Source: Allobutyricicoccus pentlandensis
GTDB lineage: Bacteria > Bacillota > Clostridia > Oscillospirales > QAMX01
Assembly: GCA_904398645.1 (NCBI GenBank)
Contig: CAJFPH010000157.1
Span: 1-14,396 of the forward strand
Direction: 5' to 3'
DNA: 14,396 bases
Every line of letters begins with the position of its first letter. Within the stretch, counting starts at the first letter, position 1. The position numbers and the translations under genes were made by a program. Under the pieces are notes generated by a model. It searched no databases. It was not told the origin of the DNA and saw nothing but the letters and a program-made list of their open reading frames with translations. This document shows positions 1-10,600 of the stretch, piece after piece.

Positions 1-3000
1 ATTATACAAGAAGCGCGAATTCCGATCCGCAAAAGCAGATCTTGCTTACGCCCGCCGGGGGCAGCGCTGATTTCATCCAGGATCTGACTGCGTACGACGC
101 GTATTTCGGAGACGTTTCGTACGTATTGATCTCCGGAGACGGTCTGGCGATAGAGGATTTTACAAACGGCGATCCGTTATCCGTGCCGATTTCCATAACC
201 GAGGAAACGATTCGGTTAACGGGATCTTCGGATTACATAAATAACGTGTCGCTTGCGCCCGGGTTCGATTACGAGCCCGTAGACTGGGAGCTGGATCCGA
301 CCGGCGGCGTCTGGCAAGCGCCCGCGTACGGCGAGGAGGGATTGACGACGTACAATACGAGCCTTGCCGGTAAATCGATCCGCGTAAGACTCTCTCTTCC
401 GGAAATAAACGGCCTTGAGTGGTCCGATTATGAAAGCGTCGTATTAAAGCTGGGGTACGCGTCGGACGATATAGCTAATAACGATAATCCTATCTTTGAG
501 ACGCAGCTGTCGCTTACGGAGGAAGAACAATACATAGTTCTCCCCGAAAGCCTGAATGAAGATTTCTTTACAGAAAGGACGAATCTCGAATTCTATATCC
601 AGACGTTTGTGAAATGGGATACGGCATACAGTTACGGATTCTATACGACGAGCGGCGAGGTATTTTCCTGCTATAACAGCGCGCAGCAAGACGAGGCGTA
701 TTTACAGAAACTTACTAAGAACACATATATAGACGTTCCAAATAATAACGGCGAGACGGAACGGGTATCCGTTTTACACGAACAGGAATTCGGCTCCGCG
801 CAGGAGACGGCTCAGGATCTTGGCGTGGCGAAAGCGATAGATATCGCGCTATCGGACATGACGGCTATCACTCTTGATTTTGCCGGTCTTGGTTACGAGC
901 AGAGGATCCGTATCTGGAACGAGGCCAACGGCGAAACAAAAGACGGCGCGGAATGGATGATGGGTGTAACTAACTTTGAGAGACATCTTATCGCCGACGC
1001 GGTAAATACCGTATATTATCAGACGGTCGATCCATACGGCGGACTTAGCGATATCCATACGCTTATCTTCGATACCAGGCAGGAGGCGCCGAAGATATCC
1101 GTTGACTTCACGCCGAGCGCGGACGACGGATACGCGCGGGAGCGCAGATTAGTCCTCGGCGAACTCAGCGGCGGCGCCGGCGAGGAGCTTACCGTTAAGA
1201 TGATAGATCCCGAAGGGAATATCTCCGATTTCCCGCAGGGCGACGACGCGATCGTGCGCGATGAAGAATACAGAGTCTTCTATACGGTAAACAGCGCCGG
1301 AGCTATCGGATATACAGCCGTAAAAGCCGAGAAGATAGACGTCGATAACCCGGTTGTAAACATTGACAACCAAAGCGGCTCTTATCTTGGTATATCCGTT
1401 ACGGACGACGTATACGATGAAGACGTATCGGAGATGGAGCTGTATATCAGATACGACGATCCGGCATACAGAGCCATCCTGGAAGAATACGGGCTTTTGA
1501 CCGATGAAGACGGGTTCTTCAGGGTCGATGAGTTTTCAGAGTCGGCGTTCAGCGCGCGTCCGGAAAATACCGCTATGGGCATATTGGAATATACAGGATC
1601 TTTCAGGCCCTTGGATAATCAGATTAACGCCGGAATGACGTTTACGGCGCCTGCGGGGAGCGGCGGATATACGGGGACGATTTCCATGTACGTAGTAGAT
1701 CGCGTCGGACGGCAGTCGGATGTCGTTACGACTGACGCGGTTAACATTCCGGAGATCAAATTTACGGAGAATGAATTCGGTTATAACCGAGATAATTATC
1801 CGTTTGGCGCCGAGGGAAACATCACTTTCCCGTCGTATTCAGTTTTGCTGGAGAATCCGGCTGAAGTTACTGAGCCGAGACTAACCGATAGAGGCGTCAG
1901 AGGCGAGATCGATACGGAAAATACGTTCGGGAACTTATATCAAGCGATGCCTATCTACAAAGACGGCGAATATACACTTACGGTAAAAGATCATTTCGGC
2001 GACGAACACGAAGTCGCATATACCGTTCCGCCGGAGGCTTTCGACGGCGACAGGCTCGACGTATACGCGGTTAACGCAAAGGACGGAGATACTGATATCG
2101 TCAATTTAAGTATCAGATCCCTTGACAACAGCCGATTCAAAGTGGAATTGCCCGAGGACGACGACTATAGTTACGAGGCGATGCAGGGAGCGACCATAGA
2201 TCCTTCAATGAAAGCGGGCGAAGCGACCGTATGGCAGAGCGACGGCGCCGAGGGCGGTTTCGGCGAATTTTATACGGAAGTAACGCTCAGAGTGACAAAA
2301 AACGGGACGTTCAAGGTTTTGGTCGAAAACAACGAGGGAACGCTCACCGAATATTTGGTAAACGTTTATATCAACCGGGAGATCGCCGAGCTTGAAACAA
2401 CGTGGAGTTTCCCGAACGGACGATTTACAGACGAAAACGGCGATATTTACACCTACGACTACGCGACGTTTGTGGTAGATACGGTAGACCCCGAAAGGTC
2501 GCTGATAGGAGAAAACGAGTTCAACTTCACATACAACGACGCCGTGGGAACGACCAAAACGTTTACGATCACAGACGATTACGGTTTCGTACAGGAGCGC
2601 ACGGCGGAGCTTGATTTTGAGATACGCAGATCCGAACAGGGATACCTCGATCCTCCGGATATGGAGGTATCGCTCTACGCGAATCGGAACGGCGCGTTCC
2701 AGCTGCTTGGAAGCGTCGGCGAAAACGGGCGGTATAAGGAACTGATCGATATGTACGGCGGCGCGACGCAGTACGGTATCACAACGTCGACGATCTCGCC
2801 TAACAACGTAAAGACGGCGCTGCTACCTTACGGCGGAAATACGTCCGGCATTACGTACGATACGGCGCAGAACGCGACGATCGACGGAGTTGAAGTAGAC
2901 GGCGATATCATCAGGATAAACGAGACGGACGCCAGGTTCTCGCTCGTCATGGTCGATGAAAACGATCTCTTAAGCGAAAGATTCGACTTTGACGGCGGCT

Positions 3001-4667
3001 TTACAATAGACAATACGCCGCCGGTGATCGGCGATGTGGAGAAAACCGTAAAAGGCTACAGCGTAGAGCTTGAGATAACCGTGACCGACGACGTCAGCGG
3101 CTTTGACGAATTGACCGTCCTAAGTCCGGCCGGCGTTACAAGAGGGGATAACGTATTCTTATACACCGTCGGTCAGAACGGAAACGTCGTATTCATAGTA
3201 AGCGACGAGTGCGGCAACTTCGCGACGCAGGCGATCTCTATAGCGGAAATCGACGATACGCAGCCTACGGCGAGGCTTGTAGCGTATTCTCCGTCGTCCG
3301 ATACCTCTCAAACCGTATTGCCGACGATTTCAAACAGGGATATTGAAGCGTTTATCACATTTAATAAGAATATAAGGGAGCTTAGCCTTGAGATCCTCAA
3401 AGACGGCGCGTATACGGCCGCAACGGACGAAGACGGAGTGAGTATATCGAAAAATACCGAAAGTTCGGCCACCGTAACTTTCACAAAGGGCGCGTCCGTA
3501 AGAGTTCAGTATAAAGCTCTCAACGGTCAAAGCGGAACGCCGCTTGAGATCAATGTTCCGGACGGCGTTATAGATAAGAGCGCTCCGAACATCGTAACTG
3601 AAGTTATATACAATAGACGCGACGGAGCGAGCAGACCGATAAGCGCGACGATCAGAGCTTACGCCGATAATAAGACGATATTCTACGGCGCCGGCGCGTA
3701 TACGGCGGAAGATCCGTTCGAGGAGATCGTATATGAGAATAACGTTTACGAGTATTCCTTTACGGACAGCGCGGGGAATGTCGCGGAAGTAAATATCGAC
3801 GTCAGCGAGATCGACGAAAAGAGGCTGGAGGTCTATGCGTACGATATACCCGAGCAGATAACGGCGACGGGAGCGGAATTTAAGCTTTCGGTGAATAAGC
3901 CAGCGACGATCGTTTTGCACGACGGGCTTACTACGAGCGACAGCCTTGTAGTAACGGAGCCGGAAGGCGGCGTTCTTACGCTGACGGCGCAGAGCGCGGG
4001 ATTCTACGCGATAACGGCGACGGACGAGGCCGGGAGCAAAGCGAACTGTTATGTTTCGATAGCGGTCGGCGATTCCATGCCGCCTACGATCATGGCGGAT
4101 TCGGATTACGTATACGTACGCCAGGGCGAGAACATCGCAAGCGTTGACGATAGCAGACTTACAAGCGGTCTGTTTGTAAGCGACGATAGATCCGACGCGG
4201 AAAACATCGCGCTTACGGTCGACAGGTCGGGATTACCGGCGGATCTGAGTGTTGTAGGCGACTACGCTTATACTGTAACGGCGACCGACGAAGCCGGGAA
4301 TACGACCGATATAAGACGCTATCTGAGCGTTTACTCACAGAGCGCCACGGTTGTGGAAATAGACGGTATCTTTACTAAAAACACGGGCGTTGCGACTACG
4401 ACGAGGGGCGAACATACGATTGGCGTAAGCCTGCCGAGCGGCTCCGTTTTAGGAACGGCATTCGAGCCGTATCAGGTATTCTGCGCAAAGGGATATTATA
4501 CGGAGGGGCAGATGAAACCGTGGATGACGCCTTTGACGGCCGCGGGTATAACAAGCGGCATAAACGACGAATACAGATACGACTTCGAGCAGGAGGGCTG
4601 GTATACGATCTATGTAGCGCGTCAGAATAAAGAAGTATTCTTAGCTCATCTGCTGATCCAGGAATAA
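1..4667 (+). CDS. Giant extracellular Ig-like domain surface protein (5' end outside window)
   Basis: The frame is open from the first bases of the window (in phase from base 3) to a TAA at 4665-4667. An in-frame TTG at 42 is therefore probably internal: the frame stays open upstream of it and I see no ribosome binding site before it. At least 1554 residues are visible. The protein is rich in Asp, Glu, Tyr, Thr and Gly, has few Cys and no obvious membrane segment, and looks like a string of beta-sandwich modules. Ig-like signatures recur late in the protein: DNTPPV at 3009-3026 leading to DECGN near 3204, DKSAP at 3573 leading to DSAGN near 3768, DEAGS near 4023, and MPPT near 4080 leading to DEAGN near 4288. 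The last ~110 residues form a separate C-terminal domain. There is no SLH, LPXTG or C-terminal membrane anchor, so retention must come from the missing N-terminus or from a partner. It lies 31 bases before the SLH-anchored giant gene, probably in the same operon. Exact function is not recognised; a surface or adhesion role is inferred. Confidence 0.85.
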   Translation, partial: YTRSANSDPQKQILLTPAGGSADFIQDLTAYDAYFGDVSYVLISGDGLAIEDFTNGDPLSVPISITEETIRLTGSSDYINNVSLAPGFDYEPVDWELDPTGGVWQAPAYGEEGLTTYNTSLAGKSIRVRLSLPEINGLEWSDYESVVLKLGYASDDIANNDNPIFETQLSLTEEEQYIVLPESLNEDFFTERTNLEFYIQTFVKWDTAYSYGFYTTSGEVFSCYNSAQQDEAYLQKLTKNTYIDVPNNNGETERVSVLHEQEFGSAQETAQDLGVAKAIDIALSDMTAITLDFAGLGYEQRIRIWNEANGETKDGAEWMMGVTNFERHLIADAVNTVYYQTVDPYGGLSDIHTLIFDTRQEAPKISVDFTPSADDGYARERRLVLGELSGGAGEELTVKMIDPEGNISDFPQGDDAIVRDEEYRVFYTVNSAGAIGYTAVKAEKIDVDNPVVNIDNQSGSYLGISVTDDVYDEDVSEMELYIRYDDPAYRAILEEYGLLTDEDGFFRVDEFSESAFSARPENTAMGILEYTGSFRPLDNQINAGMTFTAPAGSGGYTGTISMYVVDRVGRQSDVVTTDAVNIPEIKFTENEFGYNRDNYPFGAEGNITFPSYSVLLENPAEVTEPRLTDRGVRGEIDTENTFGNLYQAMPIYKDGEYTLTVKDHFGDEHEVAYTVPPEAFDGDRLDVYAVNAKDGDTDIVNLSIRSLDNSRFKVELPEDDDYSYEAMQGATIDPSMKAGEATVWQSDGAEGGFGEFYTEVTLRVTKNGTFKVLVENNEGTLTEYLVNVYINREIAELETTWSFPNGRFTDENGDIYTYDYATFVVDTVDPERSLIGENEFNFTYNDAVGTTKTFTITDDYGFVQERTAELDFEIRRSEQGYLDPPDMEVSLYANRNGAFQLLGSVGENGRYKELIDMYGGATQYGITTSTISPNNVKTALLPYGGNTSGITYDTAQNATIDGVEVDGDIIRINETDARFSLVMVDENDLLSERFDFDGGFTIDNTPPVIGDVEKTVKGYSVELEITVTDDVSGFDELTVLSPAGVTRGDNVFLYTVGQNGNVVFIVSDECGNFATQAISIAEIDDTQPTARLVAYSPSSDTSQTVLPTISNRDIEAFITFNKNIRELSLEILKDGAYTAATDEDGVSISKNTESSATVTFTKGASVRVQYKALNGQSGTPLEINVPDGVIDKSAPNIVTEVIYNRRDGASRPISATIRAYADNKTIFYGAGAYTAEDPFEEIVYENNVYEYSFTDSAGNVAEVNIDVSEIDEKRLEVYAYDIPEQITATGAEFKLSVNKPATIVLHDGLTTSDSLVVTEPEGGVLTLTAQSAGFYAITATDEAGSKANCYVSIAVGDSMPPTIMADSDYVYVRQGENIASVDDSRLTSGLFVSDDRSDAENIALTVDRSGLPADLSVVGDYAYTVTATDEAGNTTDIRRYLSVYSQSATVVEIDGIFTKNTGVATTTRGEHTIGVSLPSGSVLGTAFEPYQVFCAKGYYTEGQMKPWMTPLTAAGITSGINDEYRYDFEQEGWYTIYVARQNKEVFLAHLLIQE

Positions 4668-4685
4668 AAAAAGATCCATACAGAG

Positions 4686-4693
4686 AGGAGGAG
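4686..4693 (+). promoter_or_regulatory. Strong ribosome binding site for the giant SLH protein
   Basis: AGGAGGAG lies five bases before the ATG at 4699. It is a near-consensus Shine-Dalgarno sequence and fixes the start of the 2191-residue protein. It sits in the 31-base gap after the upstream gene, and no terminator-like hairpin is visible in that gap. This supports co-transcription with efficient independent initiation. Confidence 0.85.
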
Positions 4694-4698
4694 TAAAA

Positions 4699-7600
4699 AT
4701 GAAGAAATGCATGTCGCTTATATTATGCTTGAGCCTGTTCGTAGGCCTAATAGCTCCACTGACCGCGTATGCGGACGAGGAGAGCGAATACAGCTTGATA
4801 AACGAAAATATCGAAGTCTACGTATCTGCGGAAAACGGCGGTTTTGCTATCAAAACCGCCGAAGGAGACACGCTCAAAAAATCGGATAATAATAAAGATC
4901 TATTGTATCATAGCGGAGAATACGATACGTCTTTCACTTCTTTTGAAGTAGAGCGCGACGGAGAGAAGAGGGAGTATATCTTCGGCGGAAGCTATGGATT
5001 TTTGGGGCTTAGCAGTTCGGACGTGACGGTGACTCAGCTCGCCGACAGTATAGAAGCGGTTTGGAGCGTGGACGGCATAGAATTTACGCAGACGATAGAG
5101 ATACCGAATACGGCGAGTAATCAGCACGGTATGGTAACTATATCGTATAGAGCCGAAGTAAAATCGGGAAGCCCCGCGAAAATAAGGTCGAGGATCTTGT
5201 TTGATACCTCGCTCGGTAATCAGGATTACGCGTATTATAACGCGAACGATAACCTCGGTTACGCCGTAACATATGAACGCGAGACGGAGCTTCTGGGTAG
5301 CGATTATTCTTCAGGCTTCATTCCGGAGAGTATTTATGCGTCGGATAACGACGGGCTTTCGGGCGTCGCGGCATATTCTATCAACACGACGGCGTATAAA
5401 GCGGTTTTCGCGCACTGGAACAACCTTGCGTCTACGGTGTTTGAGTACGCTCCGAATCCCGCGATGACGTTTACTAACCCAAATAATATCGAGTATCAGA
5501 CGGCGGACAGCGCCTATGCTATCTACAACGATCTGGGCGAGATAGGTTTAAACGCAAGCGCCAGCGTGAGCTGTTACTACGGCGTCTATTCAAACTACAA
5601 CGTCGGCGCGTCGGAGAGCGTAGCGCTGAATGTTATCGCGCCTAATTCGCTTGAACTCTCGGCCGATAAACAGAGCTATATCCCGGCGAGCGGCGCTTTG
5701 GGTAACGCGACGTTCCCGGTAAATATCAATATGACCAACTTTTCGTCAAACGATCTGTCCAGGATCGCGATCGCCGCGTACACGACGAACGGGATAACTC
5801 CGCTCGATATGAACGGAAACGAATTGGAGTTTGAGCCGAATAGTATGAACCCGTATTACGTTACCTATGAAGGGTTGAGGTCCGGCGACGTCCTCGATTA
5901 CATATTCCAATTCAGAGCGTCAGTTGGAGAAAACGCGACGTACAGAAGGGTCGAACTTAGAGTTTATGATATTTCCGACGGAACGACGACATTATCGAGC
6001 GGAAATATGATAGGGAGCAGAAGCTTTAATATATTGTGTCCCGGCGGAGACGGTAACCTGCCTCGGGTAACGTTCACGGGAGCGGATCCCGAGATCTTAT
6101 ATAACAAAGGCGGAAACAGGTATATCGTTACAGGAACAAATTTCTCCATGCTGACGGATCCCGCGCATTATTCTATAACGCTCGAGTCGGACGACGGATC
6201 AAACGGCTATACCGTGGATCCAAACGATATCGTGATCGACGCGGAGCTTGGAACGATGACGCTGATCCTGCCGGAAGAATATGTGCCGGGCGCGTATCAC
6301 GTATATATAAACTGGAGGCAGTCGGCGTACGATAGCGGGATCGTCGATTCAAACACGCCTTCGTCTTACACCTCCGAAGCGCTCCGACTTATCTTTTCCG
6401 AAGATCCGAAATACAAGAACAACGTTTACGGAGTCGTCGCGGTCGTGCAGGATAAATCGCCAGCTCCGAATCAGGTATATACGATCTTGAGCTTTAAAGA
6501 CGAGGCCGAGTTTAATACGTACAAACAGACGGATGAAAATTACAGCGAGATCCTTTTAGAAGTCAGAGGAGAATTTGAGGCCGTAACGGACGGACACGGC
6601 AACATGGTGCATCTTACGGGAACTTCGCAGTCGGGTTCAAACGACGTATATACGATCAACCAGTGCCTTGATTTTCAGGACGGGATCATAGAGATCTATT
6701 ATGAAAACGACGATATCGACGCGGCGAACAGAAAGATAAACGTTGATTTTGACGGCAGTTTGTATACGTCGGGAGAGCGAACTCATATAGCGTCCGTTCC
6801 GGCGGCGCTGACGAGTATCGAAAACGGACGGGAATACGGCCTTTTGGAATATAACCTGAACGGAGAGAGGAAAAACGACGCGAACGTATGCTATATCTCT
6901 CTGGTATGGGGACATACCGGACTGGAGCTTGCGCAGCAGATAGCGGGTTCGGTATTCCAGCTCGGATTCGGTATACTCGGCGTGATAGAGGACGATAACG
7001 GCGGCGCCGTCGGCAAAACCGTTTCGTTTACAGCGTCGTTCGACATAGGCTTTTTGATCCCGAACGGGCAAAAATATAGAAACAGCGGACTGGATTATGA
7101 CGATCCGATCGATCGCATTTTAACGGCGTTTGATTTTAACGATTACTATCATCCGCGGGATCTGCGACAGCGGGCGAACGTCCTCTTTGGATGGAATAAC
7201 GATTTCACGGACGAGGATAGGTATGTACAGTCTCAGCAAGCCGCGACGATGAATATCATGGTGCGGGACGTTCTGTTCGCTTATATCCCCGCGCAAAGCG
7301 AAGGGGAAGAAGATCTGTGCGGATTCTACGGTTTCCGCGGCGGCGCGGATATTATACTTCCGTCTTATACGACGGCTATGCCGCAAATAAAGGCGCGGCT
7401 TGAAGTGAACACGATAAGAAATTACAGCTTTTCGGTCGAAGGCGGGTTGAGATTTGCAAACCTTGACTTCGGCGCTTCGCTCGAGGTCCTGAGCGTGGAC
7501 AACGAGATACCGGTTCCGAACAAATTGTTCGTCTACTGCAATCTTCCGGCGGGGGCGCTGGGATTTTTCCTGGATCCTGCGGGCGCCGTCGTTATAACGG

Positions 7601-10600
7601 GCGGAGGCGGAGGGTTCGATAACCTGTATGAAACCATTATGGTGCGGGATAAGCTCCCGACATTACAGCTTATGCTCCGGCTCTATATCAAGGTGATCCA
7701 GGTGATGTCGTGCCAGGCGGACGGAATGTTCAGCCTGCAAGGGGTAAGCCTCTCTATGTCGAACCTCAGGCTTGACTCCGTACCGAACTCGCCGCCCGTT
7801 ATCCCATATGCGGGGCTTAAACTTCAGTGGCTGCCGACATGGTATTTCCACGTCGCCATCAATATAGATTTGTTCCAGATCTTGAGCGGCGGAGGATATA
7901 TCGTAGTCGATCAGAAAGAAGACGACGACGTATTCTTTGAGGCGTTCGCAACCGTCATGGTGCGGATCCCCGACTATGTTGGACTTGTCGGAGGAATCGA
8001 AGTCGCCGGCGCCACGGTCGGGTTAAACACCGATAAAGTGTGGGGGTCCGTCAGAGTCATAGGGATAGGACTCGGCATCGTATACTATTGGGGCGATGAA
8101 GACAGCTTCGATTTCGGCATAGGCGTAGGCGAAACGCAGCCGACGTATCCGGAATTACTCCCGGCGCTTCAGGGGCTCGAGCCCGTACTTTTGGGATACG
8201 ACGAAAAAGCGGGCAAGAACGTATATATGAAGATCGGTACTAATGTTAGCCCCGGAGCGCAGGCTCAGATCGTTTCGGATCTGAATACTACGCCCGTCCT
8301 TTTAGGCGAATCGTCCGTTCAGTCGCTTGACACAAGAACGCAGCACAGGGTGACTATAGGCGGAAATTCGGACGAGATCATGACTCTCGTCTATCCGGCG
8401 CAGAGTCTCGAGCACGCGCGGGAACTGTACTCGCAGATGAGCGGCCTTCCGACGAATATCAAAATGTATCCCGACGCCGATGCAAATGCAAATCTCACAT
8501 TCAACGAGGGAACGGCGACGCTGGCCGTTACGTCGAGCGTGGGAACGAACGCGACATACGATATAACGACGCCCGTCGCGACCGATATCACGATCTTGAG
8601 CGTCGCGCCTATACCGGAAGTAAGCGGTATTTCTGCGTCGAGCGCAGAGGATAAGATCAATATATCTTACGACGGCGAAAACTTAAACGAGCTTGATAAG
8701 ATAAGCTTCTATCTGGCAAAAGAGCAGACGGTGAGCGAAAACAGCACGGACAACGATATGCTCTTAGGCGTATATACGGAGCCCTCGGATATTTCTTCCG
8801 GATCGGCGTCGTTCGATATACCTAAAGGACTGCAAAGCGGCGACTATTATGTGAGAGCCGTATATTCGCAGGAAAACGTCGTGAGCGATTATATCGCTAC
8901 GGACAACAAACTTTCATATGTAAATCCGGATCAGCCTCAGGCGGCCGACATAGTATCCTATGAAAACGCGGGAGATCATTACTTGGCGGCGGTTCTCGGC
9001 GATATTCCCGACAATATATCGGGATATGTTGTAAACGTATATAACGAGGACGGAAGCTTGACGGATTTTGCGGGAGTGGAGATCCCAAGGGATAGCATAG
9101 AGGATAATAAGCTGATCGTAGGCGGAAGATTCGACACGCCGGTTTACGACGAAGAGGGAAACGTGGTAGAAGGCGAGACCGCAGAGGTGGGCTTAGAGCC
9201 CGGTCAAAGATATAGGATCGGGGTAATCCCGTACTATGAAGCGACCGAGGACGCAGGTTCATACCGAGTGATGGGAGAAGAGGTAATAGGCTCCGCCGTT
9301 ACGCTCAGCGCTCCTACGCCGGCGGAGATATCCGTGTCATCCGATAAGGAAGGAACGCTTTTTGCGGACGGGAACGTAACGTTTACAGTCTCGTCGAATG
9401 AAAAGCTTACGGGCGTCTGGAGCATAGCGAACGGATACGAAGAAGGCAGGGATGGTTATTACGGCGAGTTTACGGACGCCGACGCAATAACGATACCGCT
9501 TGCTAATCTTCCGGACAACGATTATGTGCTTGAGATATGGGGAAGCGATGAAACGAACGATTCGTTCTCGCACAACCATAAGTTTACGGTCGATACGACC
9601 GAGCCGCGCCTTATCGTAAGCTCGCCGATAAACGGTTCCGTATTCGGCGAAGACGGAAAACTTACCGTGACCGGCATTACGGATCTTGACGCGTATATCA
9701 CGGTCGAGATAGACGGAACGGTCACGGCGGATAACGTACCGTTTAGCCAATTCAATGCGGATATGGATGAGAACGGCTGTTTCAGCTTCGATTTGATGAT
9801 CGATCAGAGCGTTTCGACCCACGATATAAAAATAACGACCAAGGACGAGGCGGGAAACGCTTCGATCCATGAGGCGAAGGTGAACCATGCGGGACTTAGC
9901 AAAGTGGAGCGCGTCGACGTTTATTATAACGGAGTTCTTTATTCAAATAAGAACATAAGCGCTTTAGGCGATACGAACGAGGGTCAGTTGAGCCTGGCGG
10001 CGCAGACTCCTACGGGAAGATTTACGATCGACGACGATATCGTCGATTGGTCTGTGAATCCTGTAACAGGAAGCGTCTCGGTTGACGAAAACGGAAAGAT
10101 AACGTTTGATGGGCAAAGCGAAGGTTACGTAGTGGGACGGTTTAATGTTACAAGCGTAGCGCCGATGACCGCGAGCGCGACGTTCGGAGCGCCCGAAAGC
10201 GCGTCCGGTAGCGTTGTGGTAGTAGGTTCGACCGTCGGCGGAACCGTAACCGGCGGAGGCGAATACGCGCCGGGCGATACGGTCGTATTGACGGCGCAAG
10301 CCGAAAGCGGGTATCGATTCTCGCATTGGGAACTCGACGGCGCGACTGTGGAAGATACTTCAAGCGCAGTGATCGAATTTACCATGCCTGATTCGATCGT
10401 ACATGCGACGGCGCGCTTTGAGACGATCAACAGCGGTCGTCCGAGCGGCGGCTTTGCGGGCGGTTTTGCAGGCGGATTCGGCGACGAAGATACGGCGATC
10501 GAACCGGAAGACGTTATAGCGACGATCGACGCGGACGAAGGCGAACTTGTTGAATATAATCTGACGCAGCCTATAGAAAACGAAGATAATATTGTCGCGC

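Noticed and set aside
42..44. TTG as the true start of the first gene
   Set aside because: The frame is open upstream to the window edge, no Shine-Dalgarno sequence precedes it, and a signal peptide expected for such a protein is missing at this point.
3330..3920. Minus-strand 196-codon frame inside the giant Ig-like gene
   Set aside because: It is an antisense shadow with an Arg/Tyr-rich translation. The + strand frame here shows continuous Ig-like signatures.
7020..8130. OmpM-like outer-membrane barrel plus SLH architecture
   Set aside because: OmpM-type proteins carry one SLH at the N-terminus and a C-terminal barrel. Here three SLH domains are C-terminal and the strand-rich region is central, so a monoderm wall protein fits better.
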